A stretch of 64,000 nt of DNA, taken from assembly GCF_001884135.1 (NCBI RefSeq), contig NZ_MAOC01000091.1:372001-436000 (forward strand). The letters run 5' to 3'. The notes beneath the pieces are model-generated. The model did no database searches and had not been told where the DNA came from. It saw only the letters and a list, made by a program, of their open reading frames with translations. The stretch comes from Bacillus nitratireducens (GTDB lineage Bacteria > Bacillota > Bacilli > Bacillales > Bacillaceae_G). Shown piece after piece: positions 45,240 to 59,219 of this stretch (position 1 is its first letter; each line of letters starts with the position of its first letter). The position numbers and the translations under genes are program-made.

Positions 45240-45857
45240 TTATGCCTGTGAAACCATTTCTTCATACCATTCCGTTGCCTTCTCTACTTCACCAATCGTT
45301 AATTGATGTCCTCTATTTTCCCAATGCATTGTTACATTAGCATTTGCATTTTCTAATAGCATCTTCAATTCCTCTGACTCAGAAGGTGAACAAATTGGAT
45401 CATTTGTTCCAGCAGCAATAAACACTGCTTTTTCTACTAAATTAGGAAGTTCTATCCCCCTTCTTGGGACCATTGGATGATGAAGAATAGCACCTTTTAA
45501 TGCATTTTCATAATGGAATAATAAACTCGCTGCAATATTTGCTCCATTTGAATACCCAACAGCTACGATATTATCTCTATCAAATTCATATGTTTTTGCT
45601 GCTTCATTTAAAAATTCATTTAATTCCTTCGTACGGAAAACAAGATCCTCTTCATCAAAAATACCTTCTTCTAATCGGCGGAAGAAACGGGGCATCCCAT
45701 TTTCTAATACATTTCCACGAACACTTAATACAGAAGCTTTTGGATCAATTCTTTCTGCAAGCGGTAATAAATCTAATTCATTTCCTCCTGTACCATGAAG
45801 CAATAACAATACTGGTTTTGATGTATCTTTTCCTTTTTGAAAAACATGTTTCATCAT
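45240..45857 (-). CDS. Alpha/beta hydrolase, carboxylesterase type (MhqD-like)
   Basis: 205 aa. LLLLHGTGGNE forms the oxyanion loop, the nucleophile is the Ser of VGYSNGAN, Asp is in GTNDPI and His in NRGHQL. It is the phospholipase/carboxylesterase family, like B. subtilis MhqD. It lies 24 nt after the ring-cleavage dioxygenase gene, and the pair is probably read from the MhqR-type promoter to handle quinones or catechols. Confidence 0.85.
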   Translation of the reverse strand: MMKHVFQKGKDTSKPVLLLLHGTGGNELDLLPLAERIDPKASVLSVRGNVLENGMPRFFRRLEEGIFDEEDLVFRTKELNEFLNEAAKTYEFDRDNIVAVGYSNGANIAASLLFHYENALKGAILHHPMVPRRGIELPNLVEKAVFIAAGTNDPICSPSESEELKMLLENANANVTMHWENRGHQLTIGEVEKATEWYEEMVSQA

Positions 45858-45881
45858 ATTCCTTTTCCCCTTTCAATCACT

Positions 45882-46820
45882 TTAATCTAGATTTCTCACT
45901 TCAAATGGTAAGAGTGTCTGTTCAATTTGTTTTCTATGTTGTTCATATCGGTCCGGTAATTTTAACTCCTCACCCATCGTCTCTAAAGATTCGTCATGGG
46001 CAAAACCAGGAGGGTCTGTTGCAATTTCAAATAAGATTTCGCCGTGTTCTCTAAAGTAAATCGCGTTAAAATAATTTCGATCTTGTACAGGGGTTACACC
46101 ATATCCAAAACGAGACACATGCTCTTTCCAGTCTAGTTGATCAGCATCGTCACTCGCTCTCCAAGCAATATGATGGACTGTACCAACACCCATCTGACCA
46201 CGCCCGATTGTTGATGACCTCAAGTCGATAATATTTCCAATATCAGCAGAAGAACGGAATCGAATAAATTCACCTTCTTCTCCAATTTTCTCAAGACCCA
46301 TAACATGCTCTAACAATTCAGCAGTTTTTTGAGGTTGTGCCGATAAAAGAACAGCACCGCCAAATCCTTTAATTGCGACTTCTGGCGTAATTTCCCCAAA
46401 AGTCCAATTATTTAATTCGCCCTCTTCTCTTTCAACTAATTCTATATGCAAACCATGTGGATCATCAAATTCTATATACTGTTCTCCAAACCGAGTCATT
46501 TTTGTATACGGCACTTCGAATTTTTCTAATCTATTTTCCCAAAACTCCATTGCACCTTTTGGTACGACATAAGACGTAATGCCTACTTGACCGTCCCCAA
46601 TAATACCTTGACGAGCACCTGCCCATGGGAAAAACGTAATAATTGTTCCAGGCTTTCCTCCTGCATTACCAAAATAAAGATGATACGTTCCTGGATCATC
46701 AAAATTCACTGTTTGTTTTACTAAACGCAATCCTAATACACCTGCATAAAAATCTACATTTTCTTGTGGGTGACCTACGATTGCTGTAATGTGATGAATT
46801 CCCATCGTTTTCTTTTCCAC
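45882..46820 (-). CDS. Ring-cleaving dioxygenase of the VOC family (MhqO/MhqE-like)
   Basis: 312 aa with two tandem VOC halves: GIHHITAIVGHPQENVDFY starts the first and VGTVHHIAWRASDD the second; metal ligands are in those His motifs and the Glu of GEILFEIATD. By family it opens hydroquinone/catechol rings. I place the start at GTG 46820 (AAGGGGTGGAGAAA upstream); GTG 46829 and ATG 46805 are alternatives. The upstream region carries two MhqR-type dyads. Confidence 0.88.
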   Translation of the reverse strand: MEKKTMGIHHITAIVGHPQENVDFYAGVLGLRLVKQTVNFDDPGTYHLYFGNAGGKPGTIITFFPWAGARQGIIGDGQVGITSYVVPKGAMEFWENRLEKFEVPYTKMTRFGEQYIEFDDPHGLHIELVEREEGELNNWTFGEITPEVAIKGFGGAVLLSAQPQKTAELLEHVMGLEKIGEEGEFIRFRSSADIGNIIDLRSSTIGRGQMGVGTVHHIAWRASDDADQLDWKEHVSRFGYGVTPVQDRNYFNAIYFREHGEILFEIATDPPGFAHDESLETMGEELKLPDRYEQHRKQIEQTLLPFEVRNLD

Positions 46821-46920
46821 TTTCTCCACCCCTTTTTTTATTTCATTACAAAAAACATTTATTCACTAAGATTCATTATTCATTTTGTCCATACTGCAAA
46901 GTAAAATCCATCGTTATAAT

Positions 46921-47010
46921 TTTATCTTGAATTCGAGATAATTTCCAAAAAAATATTTACTCCATCTGAAATCTTTATTCGGAACACAAATTATCTTGAA
47001 CTCAATATTT
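46921..47010 (-). promoter_or_regulatory. Two MhqR-type operators and promoter
   Basis: Dyad TTATCTTGAATTCGAGATAA (46922-46941) fits the MhqR box (ATCTCGAATTCGAGAT type). On the minus strand it lies between -35 TTGGAA and -10 TAAAAT (18-nt spacer). A second, half-degenerate copy, TTATCTTGAACTCAATAT, lies at 46991-47008. Confidence 0.75.
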
Positions 47011-47107
47011 ATTATAAGTTACTTACTTTTAGTTGTCAACAAGTTCCTTATTTTCATCTTAAATCAAAAGAGAGTAAATGCTAGTTATCATTTACTCTCT
47101 TCGCTAA

Positions 47108-48586
47108 TTATTTCGTTTCCTCTTCCAGCACTGCTTCCATCTCATTAAATTCACGATGAATTGCTTTAACTGGTTCTTTCGTTAATAAACTCACCACAAT
47201 AACAGCTAATAAGCTACAGAAGAATCCAGGTACCATTTCATACATAGTCGCTTTTAAACTTGGAATTTGTACCCAAGTAATAACAACTACCGCACCTACA
47301 ATCATCCCTGTAAGAACGCCCCATTTGTTCGTTCTCTTCCAATATAAACTTAATAAAATGGCGGGTCCGAATGCTGAACCAAATCCTGCCCAAGCATATC
47401 CAACAAGTGTTAAAATTGTATCACTTGGATGATACGCTAAAACAACTGCAATCATAGCTACTATTAATACTGACAAGCGACCAATAAATACAAGTTCTTT
47501 GTCACTTGCGTTACGACGGAAGAATGTTTTATAGAAATCTTCCGTTACTGCACTTGAAATAACAAGTAATTGCGAGGAAATACTACTCATAATCGAAGCC
47601 AAAATAGCTGATAATAAAAATCCAGTAATGTACGGATGGAATAAAATATTTGAGAATGTTACAAAGACCATTTCTGGGTCTTGTAATGTCGTATTATTTT
47701 TAGCGTAATAAGCAATACCAACTAGACCAGTAAGCATTGCACCTATAATTGAAATCGTCATCCAACCGATACCGATTCTACGAGAAGTTTTTAAATCTTT
47801 AATAGAGGTAATTGCCATAAAGCGAACAATAATATGCGGTTGACCAAAATACCCGAGACCCCATGCTAAAAATGAAATAATCCCAAGAATTGTAGTCCCT
47901 TTAAACATATCTAAATGCGATGCATCAACTTGCTTAATTGTATTGAATGTTTCTGTTACACCGCCCACATCTGTAAAAGCTACAATTGGAACTAATACAA
48001 GTGCAATAAACATAATACAGCCTTGCACAAAGTCGGTCCAACTTACTGCTAAAAAGCCACCGAATAGTGTATAAGCAACAACGACACCCACAGTTACAAA
48101 TAAACCAATTTTATAATCAAGGTTGAAAGAATTTTCAAACAAACGTCCACCTGAAACTAAACCAGCCGACGCATAAAATGTGAAAAATACTAAAATGACG
48201 ATAGCGGAAACAAAACGAAGTATTTTCGTACGATCTTTAAACCGATTTTCTAAAAAATCCGGAATCGTAATTGAATCATTTGCCACTTCTGTATACGTTC
48301 GCAAACGCGGGGCAAGAATTAAATAGTTTGCATACGCACCTATTAATAAACCTATCGCAATCCATACACTTGATAATCCTGTTGCATACATCGCACCAGG
48401 TAATCCCATTAGCATCCAACCACTCATGTCAGAAGCACCCGCTGATAAAGCTGTAACTGCTGGACCGAGTCCCCTTCCGCCTAACATATAATCTGATAAA
48501 TCGGATGTCTTCTTATAAGACCAATAACCGATATACAACATACCTGCCATATAAATAGCAAGCGAAACCATAATCTCTATCTTCAC
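47108..48586 (-). CDS. putP: Sodium/proline symporter
   Basis: 492 aa, sodium:solute symporter family with about 13 helices. GLPGAMYATGLSSVWIAIGL and the sodium-site region SAILASIMSSISSQLLV match PutP/OpuE. It imports proline for nutrition or osmoprotection. The start is probably GTG 48586, 7 nt after AAGGGAG, rather than TTG 48589. No putBC genes are next to it. Confidence 0.92.
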   Translation of the reverse strand: MKIEIMVSLAIYMAGMLYIGYWSYKKTSDLSDYMLGGRGLGPAVTALSAGASDMSGWMLMGLPGAMYATGLSSVWIAIGLLIGAYANYLILAPRLRTYTEVANDSITIPDFLENRFKDRTKILRFVSAIVILVFFTFYASAGLVSGGRLFENSFNLDYKIGLFVTVGVVVAYTLFGGFLAVSWTDFVQGCIMFIALVLVPIVAFTDVGGVTETFNTIKQVDASHLDMFKGTTILGIISFLAWGLGYFGQPHIIVRFMAITSIKDLKTSRRIGIGWMTISIIGAMLTGLVGIAYYAKNNTTLQDPEMVFVTFSNILFHPYITGFLLSAILASIMSSISSQLLVISSAVTEDFYKTFFRRNASDKELVFIGRLSVLIVAMIAVVLAYHPSDTILTLVGYAWAGFGSAFGPAILLSLYWKRTNKWGVLTGMIVGAVVVITWVQIPSLKATMYEMVPGFFCSLLAVIVVSLLTKEPVKAIHREFNEMEAVLEEETK

Positions 48587-48857
48587 CAAATCTCTCCCTT
48601 AGTTACATAAGCCATTCAAAATTTCGAAAAATGACTTTTTCTATTTTCTTGTTTTCGCTTATGGTTCCCTACCTTAACAAACATTTTTTGTTCTTTCAAG
48701 TGAACAAGCCCTTTTCACTATATGTAAAAACCTTTATAAACGCCTTTATCCCAGTGGATTACCCGGGTTTTCAAAGAAATTAAAGTAAAAATATTCAGAT
48801 AATAAAACACCGTTTTTTCACACCTTATTTCCATTCATTTATCCGACAAATTTTAAA
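48587..48857. other. Upstream region of putP
   Basis: No gene seen. TTGTTC-N8-GAACAA (48688-48707) is a perfect 6-bp dyad that could be an operator. Confidence 0.4.
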
Positions 48858-48890
48858 AGAAAAAAGCCATACAAATGTATGACTTTTTCA
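48858..48890 (-). terminator. Terminator of the glutamate-synthase-like gene
   Basis: Stem GTCATACA / TGTATGGC with A/T flanks, then TTTTTTCTTTT on the minus strand. Confidence 0.8.
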
Positions 48891-48905
48891 TCTATTAAAC
48901 ATAGC

Positions 48906-50480
48906 TTATCTTCGATTTACTATAGGAAACAATTCCGAAAGAGGTACTACTCTCCCCACCTCATCTTTAAATACAATATGCTCCCTCGTTAAGTGGCGTG
49001 GGCTCTTTACCCCTGCTGCTGCCGCTAATGAAAACAAACTATATCTCATACTAATAACATAGTTCATTACTCGCCATTTTTTCTCATATGGATCTAATGC
49101 TTTTTGGTAGTGTGGATTCGTGGTTGCAACCCCTGATGGGCATTGCCCTGAATTACATTGAAGCGCCATAATACAACCGCTTGCCATCATAAATCCACGT
49201 GCTGAATTTACGGCATCTGCACCGATAGCTAAAGCAATCGCCACTTTATCTGGTGTGATTAATTTCCCAGAGGCAAACACCTTTAATTTATCCCGGACAC
49301 CAAAATGATTTGCTGTATCAATAAATGTAAGTAATGCCGGTATAAGCGGAAGCCCCATACTATCTGCCATCGATTTATACGTAGCACCCGATCCACCTTC
49401 TGAACCATCAATTGTAATAAAATCTGGATAAATATTTAATTCACTCATTGTTTTTAATAAATCTTCCAGAGGCTTCTGCTGTCCAATTACGATTTTCATC
49501 CCGACTGGCTTACCACCGTTTTCTTGCAACTTTTGAATAAAATACAGTGTATCCGCTGCATTTTTTAAAAATGAAAATCGATTCGGTGAATTAATCGTCT
49601 CCCCTTCTCGTACGTTCCGAACAGAAGCAATTTTCTCATTTACTTTTTGTCCCTCTAGATGGCCACCACGTATTTTAGCACCTTGCCCAAATTTTAACTC
49701 GAACGCCTTAATATTACTTTCTTTCGCTTTATCCATAAATTTCTCCATTGAAAAATTCCCGTCTTCATCACGGTATCCGAATAACCCTGGACCAATTTGT
49801 GCAACGATATTCGCACCTGTATGTAAATGTTCTGGAATTACACCCCCTTCTCCAGTATTAATCCACGATCCACCTGCCATTTTCGCACCAAAACCGCTCG
49901 CTAAAATATAATTCTCTCCAATCGCACCGTATGATGTCGCTGATGCTCCAAACATTCCATGTAGCTTCCATGGGTATTTACGATTTTCACCAACTATAAT
50001 TGCATCGTTATCTTCATATAACCAAAGATTTGTTGTATCCGCTGTCAATTTCTCTCTTCTTGAAAATAATCCTTCTTTATGAATTACATACTTTTTCCCC
50101 TCACTTTCTTTCGTGAGATTTACGCTTAATTCATCTGTTAAAATCGGAAACAATGTATTAGCAATATAATAGCCAGATGCATCAAAATCTCGTTTCGATC
50201 CAAAACCAAGTATTTCAGAACGATATTTCGCTAAGAACATAACACTTTGAAAATCGTAACGTGAAAAAGGTTTTCCATCCGTGTCATGATCAAACCAGTA
50301 TTGCCGGAATTCCGGTCCTATCTTTTCAAGTAAATAGCGCATTCTTCCTAAGTATGGATGCAGTTTTAATATAGAATGGTGCGTCCGTTTTTTTATAAAA
50401 AATGTAATAATAAAAAAAACAATTAAAAGTAACATCAAAAAGAGCAATATACTAATAATAACGAGTAGAGTTTCACTCAT
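48906..50480 (-). CDS. FMN-binding glutamate synthase-like protein (YerD-like)
   Basis: 524 aa. One N-terminal membrane helix (about 5-28) anchors a GltS FMN-binding barrel: FGASATSYGAIGENYILA, GSEGGSGATYKSM and the Cys cluster CNSGQCPSGV. It lacks the glutaminase domain of true glutamate synthase, so the ammonia source and reaction are unknown. GGGGGAAGCGGG precedes the ATG. It is followed upstream (on this strand) by the OYE reductase after a terminator. Confidence 0.87.
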   Translation of the reverse strand: MSETLLVIISILLFLMLLLIVFFIITFFIKKRTHHSILKLHPYLGRMRYLLEKIGPEFRQYWFDHDTDGKPFSRYDFQSVMFLAKYRSEILGFGSKRDFDASGYYIANTLFPILTDELSVNLTKESEGKKYVIHKEGLFSRREKLTADTTNLWLYEDNDAIIVGENRKYPWKLHGMFGASATSYGAIGENYILASGFGAKMAGGSWINTGEGGVIPEHLHTGANIVAQIGPGLFGYRDEDGNFSMEKFMDKAKESNIKAFELKFGQGAKIRGGHLEGQKVNEKIASVRNVREGETINSPNRFSFLKNAADTLYFIQKLQENGGKPVGMKIVIGQQKPLEDLLKTMSELNIYPDFITIDGSEGGSGATYKSMADSMGLPLIPALLTFIDTANHFGVRDKLKVFASGKLITPDKVAIALAIGADAVNSARGFMMASGCIMALQCNSGQCPSGVATTNPHYQKALDPYEKKWRVMNYVISMRYSLFSLAAAAGVKSPRHLTREHIVFKDEVGRVVPLSELFPIVNRR

Positions 50481-50503
50481 CCCGCTTCCCCCTATGAAAT
50501 TCC

Positions 50504-50541
50504 ATAATAAAAGGAGAACACCTCAAGTGTTCTCCTTTTAT
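50504..50541. terminator. Terminator of the OYE reductase gene
   Basis: Stem AAAAGGAGAACAC / GTGTTCTCCTTTT with loop CTCAA, T-rich at both ends. Confidence 0.9.
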
Positions 50542-50547
50542 CCTTAT

Positions 50548-51675
50548 TCAGATTAACGTAGCAAGATGCTCTTTCGCATCATATTCAACTAAACTTTCAG
50601 CATTTTTAATTCGATGAACAAAATCCGGATTAGCGATTAATGGTCTTCCAAATGCCGCTACATCAATTGTTCCTTCTTGCAGTGCTTCTTCTGCCTCTTT
50701 CGGATTCAAATTACCTACTCCTACGATAGTACTATCCCAATACTTTCTTACTAATTGATGAAAATTCTTACCGTCAGCAATAACTTGCGTATAATTCATC
50801 GTTGAAGGGTGAATCATCGTTAATCCAACTTCTTTAAACATATTTACAAACGTTTCAATTGCAAGTTCAGGATGTTCCCACATATAAGTAGGATTATCAC
50901 CTTTAAAGGCAGAGAAGCGAAGAAGCGTTTTATCAGCTCCAACTGCTTCAATTACAGCCTGAACAACTTCTTTCATAAACGTTAACCTTTGTTTTAAGTC
51001 ACCGCCGTATTTATCAGTACGCTTATTCGCAAATTCATAAGTAAATTGATCTATTAAATAGCCGTGTGCACCATGAATTTCTACTCCATCAAACCCAGCT
51101 TCGATTGCGTTTTTTGCAGCTTGTGCATATTGACCGACAACTTCTTTTATTTCTTCTATTGTCATTGTTTCTGGTGTATCAAATGGTTTACGAAAACGCG
51201 GAACATTCCCCTCCGCAGCAATAGCAGAAGGTGCTTGCGGCATTTGACCACCAATTATTTCGTGATGACTCATACGTCCAACATGCCATATTTGAGCAAT
51301 AATCGTTCCGCCTTCTTTATGTACTGCCTCTGTAACAGGTTTCCAAGAATCGACTTGCGCTTGTGTATAAATACCTGGTACTCCTGGATTCCCTTTTGCT
51401 CTCTGACTAATGACAATTCCTTCTGTAATAATTAGTCCAATCCCATCAGCAGCACGTTTTCGGTAATATTCGACTACGTCAGCACCAACGACTCCAGTCT
51501 CATTATTTGCAAAACATCTCGTCATCGGTGCCATCGCTATGCGATTACGAAGAGACCAAGATCCAATTTGAATCGGATGAAATAACTTCGTTTCTTCAAT
51601 ATTTTCAAAAGACCCCCAAGCGTTTATATTTGTTCCTTCATAAATACTTGCCGCTTTATTATTTGAACTTGTCAT
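50548..51675 (-). CDS. Old yellow enzyme-family NADH:flavin oxidoreductase
   Basis: 375 aa TIM barrel with FMN. The active-site HGAHGYLIDQF and the family segment NKRTDKYGG are present. It reduces activated alkenes, quinones or nitro compounds. AGGGGGAAGAAAA precedes the ATG. It lies not far from the MhqR-type quinone pair, but no matching operator is seen upstream. Confidence 0.9.
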   Translation of the reverse strand: MTSSNNKAASIYEGTNINAWGSFENIEETKLFHPIQIGSWSLRNRIAMAPMTRCFANNETGVVGADVVEYYRKRAADGIGLIITEGIVISQRAKGNPGVPGIYTQAQVDSWKPVTEAVHKEGGTIIAQIWHVGRMSHHEIIGGQMPQAPSAIAAEGNVPRFRKPFDTPETMTIEEIKEVVGQYAQAAKNAIEAGFDGVEIHGAHGYLIDQFTYEFANKRTDKYGGDLKQRLTFMKEVVQAVIEAVGADKTLLRFSAFKGDNPTYMWEHPELAIETFVNMFKEVGLTMIHPSTMNYTQVIADGKNFHQLVRKYWDSTIVGVGNLNPKEAEEALQEGTIDVAAFGRPLIANPDFVHRIKNAESLVEYDAKEHLATLI

Positions 51676-51800
51676 TTTTCTTCCCCCTAAAAAATCTAAC
51701 TATAATCGCATCATACTTACTTTTAGATAGTAACGTCAATTTATACGTCTTTACCATTTAACATTCGAATATTAAACAAATAGAATGGTAAAAACAAAAA

Positions 51801-51835
51801 TTAAAAAGGTTTCCTAATTAGGAAACCTTTTTTAG
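51801..51835. terminator. Orphan terminator-like hairpin
   Basis: Stem AAAAAGGTTTCCTAA / TTAGGAAACCTTTTT with no loop other than the centre, T6 on the plus strand. It has no annotated gene on either side for 120 bp. Confidence 0.7.
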
Positions 51836-51868
51836 TTGACCATATAAGGCTAACAATTCGTTTATCTC

Positions 51869-52065
51869 TTTTACATAAAGAAAATAAATAATTATTATCT
51901 CCTCACATATGGAAAATTTCTTAACAATAGAAATGAAAGTGGACCAGTATTCTTCTAAAAATAATAACTTATATATACCTAAAACAATGAAAGCCCTACC
52001 TCTCTTTCATCCTTACGGCTCCTCGTCCGTGCCAGTGTGAATCAGGATTGCAAAAATCAAGTAAC
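51869..52065 (+). ncRNA. Candidate non-coding RNA or repeat in the 600-bp gap
   Basis: The gap 51676-52277 has no protein gene. TTTACA-N17-TATTAT (51869-51897) is a possible promoter. From about 51990 to 52060 the base composition rises to ~50% GC with two short hairpins: GAAAG..CTTTC with loop CCCTACCTCT, and ACGG..CCGT with loop CTCCTCGT. Both loops are C-rich and complementary to ribosome binding sites. A 17-codon frame (MKALPLFHPYG...) inside lacks a ribosome binding site. It may be an interspersed B. cereus repeat. No terminator with a T-run follows. Confidence 0.35.
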
Positions 52066-52277
52066 TATTTTATCGAAGTATTTAATTAAACTTCGAATAT
52101 TCGTAAAAGAAATTAAAAAATAAAAATGGATTTGATTGTAGTAATAACAAAAGAGGTTAATGCTCTAAAAGTGGTTTGAAAGAGTTGAATGTCTTTGAAA
52201 TGATTGATTCTCTATAATTATGCTCCCAAAAAATTCAAGTTCTTTTTTGGGATGTAATACATTATTTGTAATGAATC

Positions 52278-52739
52278 TTAACAAAAGCTTTTTATTTGAT
52301 TTTCTGTGATACCTTCAATTAATCCCAGTTCACTAATCAAAAATTCATGTGCGTTATCTAACATTTTCTTTTCGCTTGCATTAAGTGCTTTTTCTTTTTG
52401 CATACGTAATAAATCACGTACAACTTCAGCACCTTCTTGTATTTTACCCGTTTTTATTTTATCAGTGTTCAATTTATACCTTTGTTTCCACGTAAGTAAT
52501 CTATCTGATTCTCCATGTTGAAAAACATCTATTATGTGTGTTAATGCCTTTAGAGTTGTAACTGGTCGTATATTTGAATTCAATATTTTCCCCATAGGAA
52601 TCATTACTTCCATATTACTAGCCGACATTTTTATAACATAATACTGTTGTTTTTCTCCTGAAATTTCCTTCTCTTCTATGGCTTTAATTATACCTGCTCC
52701 GTGCATTGGATAAACAATGTTATCGCCAATTTGAAACAA
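52278..52739 (-). CDS. CarD/CdnL-like transcription factor (YdeB)
   Basis: 153 aa. The N-terminal Tudor-like domain FQIGDNIVYPMHGAGIIKAIEE is the CarD/TRCF RNA polymerase-interaction domain. The helical C-terminus is KALNASEKKMLDNAHEFL. It binds the RNA polymerase beta subunit at promoters. Start is TTG 52739, directly placed by GGAGGTGGATTAT; the B. subtilis YdeB length is the same. The upstream gap 52782-53044 holds a terminator. Confidence 0.88.
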   Translation of the reverse strand: MFQIGDNIVYPMHGAGIIKAIEEKEISGEKQQYYVIKMSASNMEVMIPMGKILNSNIRPVTTLKALTHIIDVFQHGESDRLLTWKQRYKLNTDKIKTGKIQEGAEVVRDLLRMQKEKALNASEKKMLDNAHEFLISELGLIEGITENQIKSFC

Positions 52740-52942
52740 ATAATCCACCTCCATATATGGTAACCTTCTCAAGCATAACACACATTTATTTTTTTAGCAA
52801 AATTTTTATAATATCACAAAATTATTTTCCATGTCAATTTATTTACACATAAAAATTCAATCTGTACAAAAACACTAAAAAACCCGCATTTTTGTTACCT
52901 TTTCACGCCCATTTCCTCCAATTTTATATACCTTGTAAAACA

Positions 52943-52987
52943 AAAAATACATCACTACATATAAGTAGCGATGTATTTTTATATAAT
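52943..52987. terminator. Terminator of the hut operon
   Basis: Stem AATACATCACTAC / GTAGCGATGTATT (one mismatch). The minus strand continues TTTTTTG, about 60 bp after hutG. Confidence 0.85.
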
Positions 52988-53044
52988 GTGCAACATGAAA
53001 GACAAAAACGGTTACTTCAAAACTTCACACACACGATTCTTCGC

Positions 53045-58478
<5,434 letters not shown>

Positions 58479-58495
58479 TCTTTTTCCTCCTTATA

Positions 58496-58581
58496 AAGGC
58501 AAAAGGGGACCTTATCTTTTTAAGACAGACTTCTGTCCTAAAAAAGTAAGGCCCCCTTCTAACTAATAGACTATGGGCAAA
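58496..58581 (-). promoter_or_regulatory. HutP antiterminator/terminator region
   Basis: On the minus strand, after the hutP stop come UAG triplets (CATAG, TATTAG, GTTAG), then a long imperfect hairpin (AAGGGGGCCTTA...TAAGGTCCCCTT) with TTTTTTAG inside and TTTTG after. In B. subtilis histidine-bound HutP binds UAG repeats here to prevent termination. Confidence 0.75.
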
Positions 58582-59022
58582 TCATATGTGATTAATTCCT
58601 AAACCAATCGCCTCATGCTCAGATCCTTTTACAGGTGCACCAATCGTTCCATATAATGCAACAGCAACCCATTCGCCTTCTTTCTTTCCGTCGTATGGTG
58701 TACCGCGCACAATCGCAAAGCGAAGTCCTACTGTACGAAGAACGTCTGCTAACTGAATTTGTCCTCTCGTCACTCCGTACAAAGCTTCCATAATTGCATG
58801 ATAAAGTGCATGTGTTTCTCTGTAAACGTCTGTTTCAATAACTCGGTTGCTCTTAGCCGCTGTTTCCATTGCTGCTACAACTTTTTGCGAATTCATCGAA
58901 CCAACTTTCCCCGTACAATATTTCCAACCTTTTGGAATAGATAATACAGGGCTTTCATTCTCATCCGCAAGTGCCAACAACATGGCCATACGACCAATTC
59001 GATGTGTTCCTTGAAGAAGCAT
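58582..59022 (-). CDS. hutP: Histidine-responsive antiterminator HutP
   Basis: 146 aa; [11 protein letters not shown], the histidine and magnesium site region [13 protein letters not shown] and the C-terminal GLGINHI fit HutP. It binds histidine and Mg2+ as a hexamer and then the UAG-rich leader of hutH. The ribosome binding site GAGAGAG is weak. The promoter TTGACG-N17-TATTCT lies 60 bp upstream and contains a cre site. Confidence 0.95.
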   Translation of the reverse strand: MLLQGTHRIGRMAMLLALADENESPVLSIPKGWKYCTGKVGSMNSQKVVAAMETAAKSNRVIETDVYRETHALYHAIMEALYGVTRGQIQLADVLRTVGLRFAIVRGTPYDGKKEGEWVAVALYGTIGAPVKGSEHEAIGLGINHI

Positions 59023-59068
59023 GTGACTCTCTCATTTCTTTTGAATTATTTGAATATTACTTAATTTA

Positions 59069-59097
59069 AGAATATATGAAAACGTTTAAATCGTCAA
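59069..59097 (-). promoter_or_regulatory. hut promoter with cre in the spacer
   Basis: On the minus strand: -35 TTGACG (rc of 59092-59097), 17-nt spacer, -10 TATTCT (rc of 59069-59074). TGAAAACGTTTAAA (59077-59090, 13 of 14 to the cre consensus) fills the spacer. Confidence 0.75.
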
Positions 59098-59157
59098 TAG
59101 TTTAAAATATTATTCAAGTAATTTTTTTATTCCTCTCATACTTGTGTACACAATTTA

Positions 59158-59187
59158 TTTACAGATTTTTTTCAGACGTGCTATAGT
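59158..59187 (+). promoter_or_regulatory. Promoter of the RHH-methyltransferase gene
   Basis: TTTACA (59158-59163), 18-nt spacer, TATAGT (59182-59187). Confidence 0.5.
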
Positions 59188-59219
59188 CTCACTAACAGAT
59201 GCAAAGGAGCGAGATTTCA

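Noticed and set aside
52010-52063. 17-codon frame MKALPLFHPYG... in the 52-kb gap
   Set aside because: No ribosome binding site, and it lies in a hairpin-rich segment better explained as RNA or repeat.
51980-52065. T-box, lysine or other known riboswitch for the CarD-like gene
   Set aside because: No conserved core of a riboswitch class was found, and the element is on the wrong side (downstream) of the minus-strand CarD-like gene.
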